This document shows, piece after piece, positions 16,628 to 25,417 of a stretch of 64,000 nt of DNA; the first letter of the stretch is position 1; each line of letters starts with the position of its first letter. Under the pieces are notes generated by a model. That model saw only the letters and a program-made list of their open reading frames with translations, was not told where the DNA came from and made no database searches. The translations under genes and the position numbers were made by a program. This DNA is from Collinsella sp. (GTDB lineage: Bacteria > Actinomycetota > Coriobacteriia > Coriobacteriales > Coriobacteriaceae): the NCBI GenBank assembly GCA_019414055.1, contig DXMV01000006.1:1-64000 (forward strand). Direction: 5' to 3'.

Positions 16628-17460
16628 GAAAGATCGCATCGGTCCTGAGTGCGGCAGTGCTCACGCTCACGCTGTGCGCCTGCTCCTCGGGATCTTCTAC
16701 GTCTTCTATTACCGTGGCTGGCTCGACCACCTGCCTTCCCATTGCCGAGATCGCGGCCGAGGGCTTTAAGGAAGAGACCGGCATCGACGTGCTGGTTTCT
16801 GGTCTGGGCTCATCTGCTGGCATCGAAGCTGTTAGCGCCGGCACCGCCGATATCGCCAGCTCCTCTCGTGGCCTCAACGCCGATGAGCAAGACCTGGGCC
16901 TGACGCCTATCGTTATCGCACACGATGGCATCGCGGTCATCGTGAACGACGACAACCCGGTCGATAACCTCTCGACTGAGCAGCTCCGCGATATCTATGC
17001 GGGCAAGATCACCAACTGGAAAGAGGTTGGTGGCGAGGACCTGAAGATTCAGGTTATCAACCGCGACGAGGCGTCCGGCACGCGCGAGGCCTTCCGTACC
17101 ATCGTGATGGACGGCACGCCGTTCGATCGTCGCTCGGCCGTTCTTTCGGGTACGGGCCAGGTACGCGATGTCGTGTCTCGCTCTCGTGGTGCTATTGGCT
17201 ACATCTCGCTGGGTTTTGTCGAGAGCCTCAACGCCAAGACTTCGGTCAAGGCCGTTTCGGTCAATCACGTTGAGGCGTCCGAGAAGACAGTCGCGAGCGG
17301 TGGTTATCCCATCTCCCGCGACCTCTACTTCTTTGTGAAGGGAACGCCTTCGCAGCAAGCGCAGGATTACATCGACTACGTGACGTCCGAAAAGATGGAC
17401 AAGCAGATTCGCGAGGCGGGCTTTATTCCCGTCACCAACGACGGAAAGGGGAGTGAGTAG
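16624..17460 (+). CDS. pstS: Phosphate-binding lipoprotein PstS
   Basis: PstS is the extracytoplasmic phosphate receptor of the PstSCAB importer. The 278-residue protein has a lipoprotein signal (MRKIASVLSAAVLTLTLCAC, lipidated Cys20), then the phosphate-binding blocks VAGSTTCLPIAE and SSAGIEAVSAGTADIASSSR, and NRDEASGTREAF in the second lobe. The start ATG overlaps the pgeF stop in the form ATGA, giving translational coupling. pstC follows immediately. Confidence 0.95.
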   Translation: MRKIASVLSAAVLTLTLCACSSGSSTSSITVAGSTTCLPIAEIAAEGFKEETGIDVLVSGLGSSAGIEAVSAGTADIASSSRGLNADEQDLGLTPIVIAHDGIAVIVNDDNPVDNLSTEQLRDIYAGKITNWKEVGGEDLKIQVINRDEASGTREAFRTIVMDGTPFDRRSAVLSGTGQVRDVVSRSRGAIGYISLGFVESLNAKTSVKAVSVNHVEASEKTVASGGYPISRDLYFFVKGTPSQQAQDYIDYVTSEKMDKQIREAGFIPVTNDGKGSE

Positions 17461-17461
17461 C

Positions 17462-18388
17462 GTGGAAGCACGGGAAACCCCCCAGATTGAGCAGGAGACC
17501 CAGGCGCCAAAAAAGCGTGAGTTGGCGTTGGTGTCGCGCAGCACCTATCTTAAGGAGAAGGCACTGCAGTGGATCTTCTTTGCCTGCGCGTTCTTGGCGG
17601 TCGTCACCGTCATCCTGATTTTTGTCTTTACCACGTACTCGGCGCTGCCCGTCTTTACCGACATTGGTCTGGCGGACTTCTTTAGCTTTACGTGGGCGCC
17701 CTCCGAGGGCCACTACGGCATCATGTCGCTGCTGGCCGGCTCAGGTCTGGTGACCGTCGGTGCGCTCGCCATGGGCGTGCCCCTGGGTGTGGGCACAGCC
17801 GTGTATCTGGTCGAGATTGCCAGCAAGCGCGTGCGCAAGCTCATCAGCCCTGCCGTCGACCTGCTGGCGGGTATTCCCTCCATCATCTACGGCTTCTTCG
17901 GCATGATCATCATCCGCCCGTTTATCGCGCAGCTGACCGGCGGTCTTGGCTTTGGTGCCCTGACGGCGTGGTTCGTGCTCGCCATCATGATCGTCCCCAC
18001 CATCACCACGCTCACCATCGATGCCCTCAATTCCATTCCCATGGGCATTCGCGAGGCGTCCTATGCCATGGGTGCCACCAAGTGGCAGACCATCTACAAG
18101 GTCGTGCTGCCGGCCGCCAAGCTGGGCATTGTGGACGCCATCGTTTTGGGCATGGGGCGCGCCATCGGCGAGACCATGGCCGTGCTCATGGTCGTGGGCA
18201 ATGCTCCGGTCATTCCCGATAGCATCGCGAGCCCCATCTCGACGCTCACGAGCCAGATTGCGCTCGACATGAGCTACTCCTCGGGCTTGCACCGCTCGGC
18301 GCTCTTTGGCATGGGCGTGGTCCTGTTTATTATCTCCGCCGCGCTGGTGGGCATTGTCCGTCTGATTTCCAAGAAGAAGAGGGGGTAG
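17462..18388 (+). CDS. pstC: Phosphate ABC transporter permease PstC
   Basis: PstC is one of two permease subunits of the high-affinity phosphate importer. The protein (about 308 residues) has a hydrophilic N-terminus, six predicted membrane helices and the cytoplasmic EAA loop REASYAMGATKWQTIYKVVLP that docks on PstB. GTG 17,462 has GGAG 8 nt upstream and is preferred; GTG 17,453 is in frame but its SD would be too close. It ends 3 nt before pstA. Confidence 0.95.
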   Translation: MEARETPQIEQETQAPKKRELALVSRSTYLKEKALQWIFFACAFLAVVTVILIFVFTTYSALPVFTDIGLADFFSFTWAPSEGHYGIMSLLAGSGLVTVGALAMGVPLGVGTAVYLVEIASKRVRKLISPAVDLLAGIPSIIYGFFGMIIIRPFIAQLTGGLGFGALTAWFVLAIMIVPTITTLTIDALNSIPMGIREASYAMGATKWQTIYKVVLPAAKLGIVDAIVLGMGRAIGETMAVLMVVGNAPVIPDSIASPISTLTSQIALDMSYSSGLHRSALFGMGVVLFIISAALVGIVRLISKKKRG

Positions 18389-18391
18389 GCT

Positions 18392-19297
18392 ATGTCCGAT
18401 TCTGTTGACACGACGGTCGATACGACCTCGTCGCGCGAGCGCATCAAGCGTGCCCTTTCCCATGGCAAGAAGGGCCGTATCAATAAGGACCTGTCCAACA
18501 AGATCATGCTCGGCGTATTCCGCGCGGCTGCCTACATCACTACGCTGGTGCTGGTCGCCATCATCGCCTACGTGGTCATTAACGGTCTACCGCATATCTC
18601 ACTCGACTTTATCTTTGGCTGGCCCCAGGGCGTCAACGCCGAAGGCGGCATTTGGCCCACAATCGTCTCGACCATCTACGTGACGGCACTCGCCATGCTC
18701 ATCTGCACGCCGGTTGCCGTCCTGGCTGCGGTCTATCTGGCCGAGTACGCCAAGCAGGGCAAGGTCGTCGACATCATTCGCTATGCTGCCGATGCCCTGG
18801 CCTCGGTGCCCTCCATTGTTATGGGCCTCTTTGGATATGCCTTGTTTGTCGAGGCCATGGGCCTAGGTCTTTCGATGGTCTCTGCCGCGCTGGCGCTGGC
18901 ACTTCTGATGCTGCCTATCGTCATGCGCACCACCGAGGAGGCAATCCGCGCCGTTCCACGCTATATCCGTTGGGGTGCATATGGCCTGGGCGCCACCAAG
19001 TGGCAGGTCGTCTCCAAGATCGTGCTTCCCTCTGCCTTCGGCCGCATCGCCACCGGCATTGTCCTTGCCATCGGCCGCGCCATCGGCGAGACCGCCGTGG
19101 TGCTCTACACGATGGGCCAGGCCATCAACCTGCCTATTTCGCCGCTCGATTCCGGTCGTCCCATGACCGTTCACCTTTATCTGCTCGCCAATGACGGCAT
19201 CAACATGAACGCAGCCTACGGCACCGCGCTTTTGCTGATGGCGATTATTCTGGCCTTCAACCTGTTTGCGCGCTATCTGTCGCGCAAGCGCCGCTAG
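18392..19297 (+). CDS. pstA: Phosphate ABC transporter permease PstA
   Basis: Second permease of PstSCAB. The 301-residue protein has six predicted membrane helices and an EAA loop, IRWGAYGLGATKWQVVSKIVLP-like, near residue 195, preceded by MRTTEEAIRAVPR. Gene order pstS-C-A-B-phoU and gaps of 1-12 nt support one transcript. The ATG follows GAGGGGGTAG-type SD at the pstC end. Confidence 0.95.
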   Translation: MSDSVDTTVDTTSSRERIKRALSHGKKGRINKDLSNKIMLGVFRAAAYITTLVLVAIIAYVVINGLPHISLDFIFGWPQGVNAEGGIWPTIVSTIYVTALAMLICTPVAVLAAVYLAEYAKQGKVVDIIRYAADALASVPSIVMGLFGYALFVEAMGLGLSMVSAALALALLMLPIVMRTTEEAIRAVPRYIRWGAYGLGATKWQVVSKIVLPSAFGRIATGIVLAIGRAIGETAVVLYTMGQAINLPISPLDSGRPMTVHLYLLANDGINMNAAYGTALLLMAIILAFNLFARYLSRKRR

Positions 19298-19309
19298 TTA
19301 AGGAGTCCC

Positions 19310-20113
<804 letters not shown>

Positions 20114-20205
20114 TCGGTGCGACTAGTCCCAAGCCGATCGGACCTGGTCCGGTGCGTATTCACTGTGCGGGCGGCATGACCGCACCCAACTGATTGGAGT
20201 GAACC

Positions 20206-21063
20206 ATGCGCAAACTGTTTTCCCGTCAGCTCATCGAGGCCCGTCACGAGATGCTGAGCATCTACGAGGCTGTAGACCTGGCACTTCACGACGCCGTGAA
20301 GGCCTACGCGACCGACGATCGCAAGCTCGCCACCAAGACCAAGAAGCGCACGCTTTCGATTGACGCGCGCTGCGCCAACTTGGAGGCCGTGTGCTACAAC
20401 CTGATCGCTACGCAGTCACCAGTCGCCTCTGACTTCCGCTTGTTGCAGACAATCATCTACGTCGACTTTAACCTGCAGCGCATGACCGATAAGGTTCGCC
20501 AGATCTGCCGCGCCACGCGTCACATGGTCAAGGCCGATATCTCGCTGCCTCAGGAGCTTGTGACCTTGGTTGAAGCCGAGGCCGAGGCCGTCTATCAGGT
20601 GCTGGGTTCGTCGCTTTCTGCGCTCGTCACCAACGACATGTCCATCATCTGCAATCTGGCCGTCGAGGACGAGCCGGTGCATGCGGCGTACGAGAAGTTC
20701 TTCCGTACCTTCAACCGCATGGACACGGGAGATTTTATGGACGACGACAGTAACTATGACGATCTGCGCCGTGCCATCATGGTTTCGCGCTACCTCGATC
20801 GTATCGCTTCGATTTCCATCGATGCAGCCTGTCGTCTGACCTTCCTTTTGACCGGCCAGCGTATGACTGCCGGCGATATCGCCCGCACGGACGAGGACGA
20901 GCTCGAGAGCATGCGCGTGCCTTCGGGCGAGGGCGTTATAATGAGGCCTGCCGTCGATGCGCGCTTTGTTGCCAAGGTGCCTGCTCACGAGGTGAGCGAG
21001 GGTCTTCGCTACCTGCTCGAGCACCTCGAGGACGAGGACGACACCGAGGACGACGAGGAGTAG
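20206..21063 (+). CDS. phoU: Phosphate-signalling protein PhoU with acidic C-terminal extension
   Basis: PhoU links PstB activity to the PhoR kinase and dampens phosphate uptake. The 285-residue protein has two PhoU three-helix repeats (first near 15-110, second near 120-215, with the SRYLDRIASISIDAA block). It is about 60 residues longer than typical PhoU; the extra part ends in EDEDDTEDDEE. A 92-nt gap with GC-rich dyads separates it from pstB. No phoPR pair lies in the window. Confidence 0.9.
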   Translation: MRKLFSRQLIEARHEMLSIYEAVDLALHDAVKAYATDDRKLATKTKKRTLSIDARCANLEAVCYNLIATQSPVASDFRLLQTIIYVDFNLQRMTDKVRQICRATRHMVKADISLPQELVTLVEAEAEAVYQVLGSSLSALVTNDMSIICNLAVEDEPVHAAYEKFFRTFNRMDTGDFMDDDSNYDDLRRAIMVSRYLDRIASISIDAACRLTFLLTGQRMTAGDIARTDEDELESMRVPSGEGVIMRPAVDARFVAKVPAHEVSEGLRYLLEHLEDEDDTEDDEE

Positions 21064-21101
21064 GGTAGCTCCGTTCGTCGAAAGATTGTAAATACCTAAG
21101 T

Positions 21102-21133
21102 GAGCGCGGCCTTGCACCTGCAGGGCCGCGCTC
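21102..21133 (+). terminator. Terminator-like hairpin after phoU
   Basis: GAGCGCGGCC (21,102-21,111) pairs perfectly with GGCCGCGCTC (21,124-21,133) around a 12-nt loop. Only a weak T tract (TTGCGTT) follows, so termination may be partial and yggS could be read through. Confidence 0.65.
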
Positions 21134-21183
21134 TTGCGTTAGCATGGGACTACTTGTATGGCTGTCAGCGGAGGCGATTGGCA

Positions 21184-21921
21184 ATGGATAACTATTTGGA
21201 CTTGATGCGCGCTCGCCGCGAGCAGATTCTGGAGCGTTTTTATGCGGCACTCGATCGCGCGGGCCGTTCTCACGATGCCGCACGTCTGATTGCCGTCTCC
21301 AAGACCGTTGGCGTCGATGAGACCGTTGCCGCCATCCAGGCAGGGTATCGTCATTTTGCCGAGAACCGTCCGCAGGAGCTTGTTCGCAAGCTTGCGGGCC
21401 TCACAGAGCATCCGGAGCTACCCGAGGTGCGCTTCGATATGATCGGCAACCTGCAGACCAACAAGATCAATGCGGTTCTGGGCTCGGCCGAGCTGATTCA
21501 TTCGGTAGGCTCGCTGCATTTGGCTCAGGCTATCTCGAGCCGTGCGGTCCGCAAGATTGAGGCAGGCGAGCTCTCCGGCCCCCAGCGCGTGCTGATCGAG
21601 GTTAATGTGAGCGGCGAGGAGTCCAAGGGTGGCTTTTCGCCCGACGAGGTCCGAGACGCCGCAAGCGAGCTTGCGGAGCTTGAGGGAATTTGTGTGCAGG
21701 GCCTTATGACTATGGCGCCCCGGGGGAACAAGGATGTGGCGCGCCGCACCTTTGCCGGACTTCGCGAACTAAGGGACGAGCTTGAGGCTACGCACTCCGA
21801 TCTGAGCCTGCCCGAGCTTTCCTGCGGCATGAGCGAGGACTTTGAGCCTGCCCTTGAGGAGGGCTCAACGCTTGTTCGCCTGGGCAGGGTAGTATTTAGC
21901 CCGGAGTTTGCAGTAAAATAA
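21184..21921 (+). CDS. PLP homeostasis protein YggS (YlmE)
   Basis: YggS/PLPBP binds pyridoxal phosphate without known catalysis and keeps B6 and amino-acid pools in balance. The 245-residue single-domain TIM barrel has the PLP-lysine segment LIAVSKTVG near residue 37, FAENRPQEL, FDMIGNLQTNK and the C-terminal SCGMSEDFEPALEEGSTLVRLGR. ATG 21,184 has GGAGG 9 nt upstream; the open frame before it is ignored. It is the first gene of the resumed ylm-type cluster (yggS-sepF-yggT-divIVA). Confidence 0.93.
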   Translation: MDNYLDLMRARREQILERFYAALDRAGRSHDAARLIAVSKTVGVDETVAAIQAGYRHFAENRPQELVRKLAGLTEHPELPEVRFDMIGNLQTNKINAVLGSAELIHSVGSLHLAQAISSRAVRKIEAGELSGPQRVLIEVNVSGEESKGGFSPDEVRDAASELAELEGICVQGLMTMAPRGNKDVARRTFAGLRELRDELEATHSDLSLPELSCGMSEDFEPALEEGSTLVRLGRVVFSPEFAVK

Positions 21922-21981
21922 GGCTCTGAAGTGCGCACTGATTATCGGAGCGCCTGCACTAAACCGCGAGAGGACACAACC

Positions 21982-22707
21982 ATGGGCTTCCTTGACGAGA
22001 TTAAAAATAAGATGCACCTGGGCGGCCAGCAGGGTTACGACCAGGGTTATGGTCAGGACGACGACTACGGCTACGATGACGGCTACGACGATGGCTACCA
22101 GAACAATGGCTACAGCGGCGCCTCGGGCGATGGCTTCTACACCCAGGACGAGCCGAGCAACGGCCTGTTGGGTCAGACGCGCCGCGGCGAGGCCGAGTCG
22201 GTGGCCGTGTACACACGCTCCGGTCAGCTGGTCGGCGACGATTCTCGCCACGCTACGACCTACAACCCGCCATCGCGCTCGCAGGAGACGGTTGCGGGCG
22301 GTTATCGTCCCGGTGCCTACGACACGCCGTCGAGCTACGCCGAGAGCACGCGTGCCCGCGCTGCTGCCCCCGCACCTGCTCCCTCACCGAGCGATGCCTC
22401 GGCGTATGCGAGCAACATCATCAACTCTACGCCGCAGCTGCCGGCCTATGTCCTGCGCCCCGAGAGCTATGACGACGTGGAGACCGTCGTGCGCCGCGTG
22501 CGCACCAAGCAGCCTGTCGCGCTGATTTTTGTGGGCGTTCGTACTGAGGTCGCCAAGCGCGTCCTGGACTTCTCTTACGGCTTTGCCTGCGGCCTGGGTG
22601 CCACAGTCAAAGAGGTGGGCGATCGCGTGTTTATGGTGCTGCCCACCGGTTGCGAGGTCAAAGATTCGGACCTCAAAAAGCTCCGTGCCGACGGCTACCT
22701 TAAGTAA
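21982..22707 (+). CDS. sepF: Cell division protein SepF
   Basis: SepF tethers FtsZ to the membrane and replaces FtsA in Actinobacteria and many Firmicutes. The 241-residue protein starts with an amphipathic membrane-binding segment (MGFLDEIKNKMHLGG), has a long linker in which Asp, Tyr and Gly alternate (YDDGYDDGYQNNGY), and ends with the SepF fold at about 150-241 (RPESYDDVETVVRRVRTK, DFSYGFACGLGATV, FMVLPTGCEV). The ATG at 21,982 follows GAGAGGAC. Confidence 0.94.
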   Translation: MGFLDEIKNKMHLGGQQGYDQGYGQDDDYGYDDGYDDGYQNNGYSGASGDGFYTQDEPSNGLLGQTRRGEAESVAVYTRSGQLVGDDSRHATTYNPPSRSQETVAGGYRPGAYDTPSSYAESTRARAAAPAPAPSPSDASAYASNIINSTPQLPAYVLRPESYDDVETVVRRVRTKQPVALIFVGVRTEVAKRVLDFSYGFACGLGATVKEVGDRVFMVLPTGCEVKDSDLKKLRADGYLK

Positions 22708-22728
22708 AAACAAGACGAGGAGATTCTC

Positions 22729-23010
22729 ATCAACATCTACACCATTGTCCAGCTGGTCAATACGCTGTTCAACTTTTACTCCACGCTCATTGTGGTTTAC
22801 TGCCTTATGACGTGGATTCCCATGAAGCAGGGTGGATTGCTACAGGATATCGCCGCTGTTCTCGATAGCGTGTGCGGCCCGTGGCTCAATTTGTTCCGCC
22901 GGTTTATCCCGCCGATGGGCGGCGTCGATTTTTCGCCGGTCGTTGCGATTATTGCGTTGCAGTTGGTGCAGAAGCTGGTTCTGCAACTTCTTATAGGTAT
23001 ACTCATATAA
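22729..23010 (+). CDS. YggT/YlmG family membrane protein, apparent non-ATG start
   Basis: YggT proteins are small two-helix membrane proteins encoded next to sepF. The frame reads ATC AAC ATC TAC ACC ATT GTC CAG from 22,729, giving INIYTIVQLVNTLFNFYS, the expected first helix, then YCLMTWIPM, the family RVLLSWFP-like block, and a second helix ending at 23,010. No ATG, GTG or TTG lies before GTG 22,792, which would delete helix 1. GAGGAG at 22,717-22,722 is ideally placed for a start at ATC 22,729 (ATT 22,723 is too close). Identity is good; the start is inferred. Confidence 0.78.
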   Translation: MNIYTIVQLVNTLFNFYSTLIVVYCLMTWIPMKQGGLLQDIAAVLDSVCGPWLNLFRRFIPPMGGVDFSPVVAIIALQLVQKLVLQLLIGILI

Positions 23011-23072
23011 AACTGGCATAGTAACTCACGTCGGGCGCACGGCGCCAAGGCGAAGATAAAGGAGAACTTGTT

Positions 23073-23750
23073 ATGGCTATTACCCCTGCTGACATTCAGG
23101 CTCAGACCTTCTCTGAGGCCAAGCGCGGCTACGATCCCGCCGAGGTCGACGTCTTCCTGGAGACCCTGTCCTCTGAGGTCGACGCCATGCTCGCCAAGAT
23201 TGTCGATCTTAAGGGTCGTCTGACCGCCACCGAGCAGCAGCTCGCCGACACGCAGGCCCAGCTCGCTCAGGCGCAGGATGCTGCCGCCCAGGCCGTCCCT
23301 GCCGCCCCCGTGGCCGCTCCCGCGCCCGACTTCTCCGCTCAGGAGCGTCAGATTTCCGCTGCCCTGATTGCTGCCCAGCAGACCGCCGAGGGCATTGTCA
23401 ACGACGCCAACGAGAATGCTGACCGCATCCGCAACGAGGCCGACGCCAAGGCCCGCGAGGTCATCCGTCAGGCCCTGACCGAGAAGCAGGCCGAGCTTGA
23501 GGAGATCGACCGTCTGAAGGCTTCCCGTGAGGAGTTTAAGGCCGAGTACCTCAAGCTCATCCAGCACTTCATGGACGATGCTCAGAACTCCTTCCCGTCC
23601 GATCTCATGGCTTCCACGCCGGTCGGTTCCGCCGCTTCTCCGGCTGTGACCGTTCCTGCTGCCGAGCCGCTGCCCGTCGCCGAGCCGGTTATCCCCGTTG
23701 CCGATCCCTTTGCACCGATTGACAACTTCGCTGCCGACGACCTGGACTAA
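23073..23750 (+). CDS. divIVA: DivIVA-domain polar/septal organiser
   Basis: DivIVA proteins bind curved membrane and organise poles or septa. The 225-residue protein begins with the DivIVA membrane-binding domain (TPADIQAQTFSEAKRGYDPA, then EVDVFLETLSSEVDAML), followed by coiled-coil segments (about 40-75 and 95-165) separated by an Ala/Pro-rich stretch, and a Pro/Ala-rich tail ending DNFAADDLD. AAAGGAG precedes the ATG. Last gene of this cluster. Confidence 0.93.
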   Translation: MAITPADIQAQTFSEAKRGYDPAEVDVFLETLSSEVDAMLAKIVDLKGRLTATEQQLADTQAQLAQAQDAAAQAVPAAPVAAPAPDFSAQERQISAALIAAQQTAEGIVNDANENADRIRNEADAKAREVIRQALTEKQAELEEIDRLKASREEFKAEYLKLIQHFMDDAQNSFPSDLMASTPVGSAASPAVTVPAAEPLPVAEPVIPVADPFAPIDNFAADDLD

Positions 23751-23775
23751 TATCCAGCTATCATTTAGCGCCTAG

Positions 23776-23806
23776 AAAGGGCCCACAGCTTGTGGGTCCT
23801 TTTTTG
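23776..23806 (+). terminator. Intrinsic terminator after divIVA
   Basis: GGGCCCACA pairs with TGTGGGTCC (one G-T wobble) around a GCT loop and is followed by six T residues. It ends the sepF-divIVA transcript before the convergent nitroreductase. Confidence 0.9.
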
Positions 23807-23823
23807 TGGCTGTATGCAGTCTG

Positions 23824-23869
23824 CAAAACAAAACGCCGAGTCCTGCGTTTGAGGGCACAGAACTCGGCG
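23824..23869 (-). terminator. Terminator for the nitroreductase gene
   Basis: On the minus strand CGCCGAGT pairs with ACTCGGCG (plus-strand arms 23,834-23,841 and 23,862-23,869) and is followed by TTTTGTTTTG. It lies about 45 nt past the nitroreductase stop. Confidence 0.75.
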
Positions 23870-23915
23870 AACGAGTGAGCGGTCAAAGGTGGATTTTAAG
23901 GCATGTCCTAAAAAT

Positions 23916-24446
23916 CTACTTGAGGAGGAAGTCGGGGAGGGGAATGGTGCGGGCCTCGCGCTGCTCGGGATCGGCGATATGGTCGGCAGGATAGCCGCAG
24001 ACGAGCATGTGATAGGGATAGATGCCCTCGGGCAGGCTGAACTGCTCACAGGCCACCTCGGGCTTAAAATGGCACACCCAGCACGTACCCAGGCCCTGCT
24101 CCTCGGCCTCCATCATCATTTGATCGCACACGATCGAGGTGTCGATGGCACTGGAGTTCATCTGGTCATAAGGGCGCACCCAAGCATCGTCGGTAACGCT
24201 GCAGATAAGAAAGATAAGCGGAGCGCCAAAGATGGACCCATCACGAGCAAACCGAGGCTGACAAGCAGCAGCCTTCTCCAGAAGCTCAGGCGTATCCAAC
24301 ACCATCACACGGGCTGGATGATTATTACAGGCAGAAGGAGCAATACGCCCAGCCTCAACAATGGCATCCACCACAGCCCGCTCAACAGAACGATCCTCAA
24401 ACTCGCGACAAGAATAACGACCCCGAGCCAGATCCAAATACGACAT
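23916..24446 (-). CDS. Nitroreductase-family flavoprotein
   Basis: FMN-dependent oxidoreductase of the nitroreductase superfamily; the substrate is unknown. The 176-residue protein starts SYLDLARGRYSCREF, the FMN-phosphate RxSxRxF motif, and has SACNNHPAR for FMN contacts and EAEEQGLGTCWVC near residue 125, plus CGYPAD near the end. ATG 24,446 lies 7 nt after GGAGGG; the upstream TTG at 24,461 would include the SD and is rejected. It is transcribed alone. A regular CTTTGG repeat lies upstream. Confidence 0.87.
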   Translation of the reverse strand: MSYLDLARGRYSCREFEDRSVERAVVDAIVEAGRIAPSACNNHPARVMVLDTPELLEKAAACQPRFARDGSIFGAPLIFLICSVTDDAWVRPYDQMNSSAIDTSIVCDQMMMEAEEQGLGTCWVCHFKPEVACEQFSLPEGIYPYHMLVCGYPADHIADPEQREARTIPLPDFLLK

Positions 24447-24457
24447 AACCAAACCCT

Positions 24458-24538
24458 CCAAAGTCAGCGAATCAATCCAAAGTAAACCAAAGGGTACCCA
24501 AAGCCCTGTCCAACCAAACGTTTAAGGCGGTCCCAAAG
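24458..24538 (-). repeat. Phased CTTTGG repeats upstream of the nitroreductase
   Basis: CCAAAG (CTTTGG on the coding strand) occurs at 24,458, 24,477, 24,487, 24,498 and 24,533. The middle three are 10-11 bp apart, one DNA turn. The first overlaps the SD. Rest of the 24,447-24,614 gap shows no gene. An operator array is possible but unproven. Confidence 0.4.
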
Positions 24539-24614
24539 TTTCCAATTGGGCCCCAAGGTCCTGTCAACAAAGGCCCCATCGCTTTCAAAGTATCAGCCAA
24601 GGTTCCCAATGGTG

Positions 24615-24720
24615 GTACGTAAGGCGAAGGGCCGGCCACGGTTTACTTTCGAACGACTCTGCTGCGCAGCCGGAGTGAGAAAGCAAACCGTGGCCGGCCC
24701 TTCGCCGCCGGGACACGTAC
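24615..24720. repeat. Long nested hairpin with GGCCGGCC core (copy 1)
   Basis: Outer arms 24,623-24,650 and 24,679-24,706 pair over 28 bp with one mismatch; the left arm begins GGCGAAGGGCCGGCCACGG. GTACGT/ACGTAC at the extreme ends also pairs. The 28-nt loop has its own dyad (GCTG-CG-CAGC inside ACTC/GAGT). It starts 7 nt past the DUF47 stop. A second element of the same plan lies at 39,115-39,248. Confidence 0.8.
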
Positions 24721-24726
24721 CCCCAA

Positions 24727-25350
24727 TTAACTGTTCTTCATGACAATCGAATCCACAACATCGGCCACATTCTCGCAGCAGTCAGCGCAGTACTCCAGGA
24801 AGGCGTAGACGTCACGCCAGGCGATGACCTCGAGCGGATCCTTGCCGTTGACATGCAGGTTGCGCATGGCGTTGATGTAGAGCTCGTCGGCCTCGGACTC
24901 GATGGTGTTGATCTGGATGACCAGCTCGCGCAGCGTTTTGGACCTGCGGTAGTTGGGCAGCTCGACCATCAGGTCCTTCATGGCGCGGCAGGCGTCGGTC
25001 ACCTTGTGGGCGATCACGATGGCATCGGGATGGATGCTCTGGATGTTGGTGAAGTAGACGCGCTGCACGACACCCTCGATACGGTCGAGCACGGTGTCGA
25101 GCGAGCAGCTCATCAGGTCCAGGTCCTCGCGCTCAAGCGGGGTGATAAAGGCCGTGAGCAGGGCGTCTTCGAGCTCATGGTGCTTCTTGTCTGCCGCATG
25201 CTCAATCGCATGCATCTTGTCGAGCATATCGTGAATCTTCGCGGGATCGAAGTTCTCAAAAATCTTGGTAAGCAGTTCGGCGGCCTGAACGGCAAGGTCG
25301 GCGCAGGCGACGTAGTTGTCAAAGTAGAACGAATCGGGTTTCTTTGCCAT
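24727..25350 (-). CDS. DUF47 PhoU-like protein, partner of PiT permease
   Basis: DUF47 (PF01865) proteins are helical PhoU relatives that accompany PiT phosphate permeases and appear to modulate them. The 207-residue protein is almost all helix, with the family blocks NFDPAKIHDMLDKMHAIEHAAD, TAFITPLEREDLDLM (metal-contact acidic residues) and ESEADELYINAMRNL. The minus-strand ATG has GAAAGGACC upstream. It lies 67 nt after the pit gene in the same direction, so they form an operon. Confidence 0.9.
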   Translation of the reverse strand: MAKKPDSFYFDNYVACADLAVQAAELLTKIFENFDPAKIHDMLDKMHAIEHAADKKHHELEDALLTAFITPLEREDLDLMSCSLDTVLDRIEGVVQRVYFTNIQSIHPDAIVIAHKVTDACRAMKDLMVELPNYRRSKTLRELVIQINTIESEADELYINAMRNLHVNGKDPLEVIAWRDVYAFLEYCADCCENVADVVDSIVMKNS

Positions 25351-25417
25351 GAGTGGGTCCTTTCGAGGCGAAGACGGGTGGGCGAGATATTACGGTCCGG
25401 ATGGACGCTCGGTTTGA

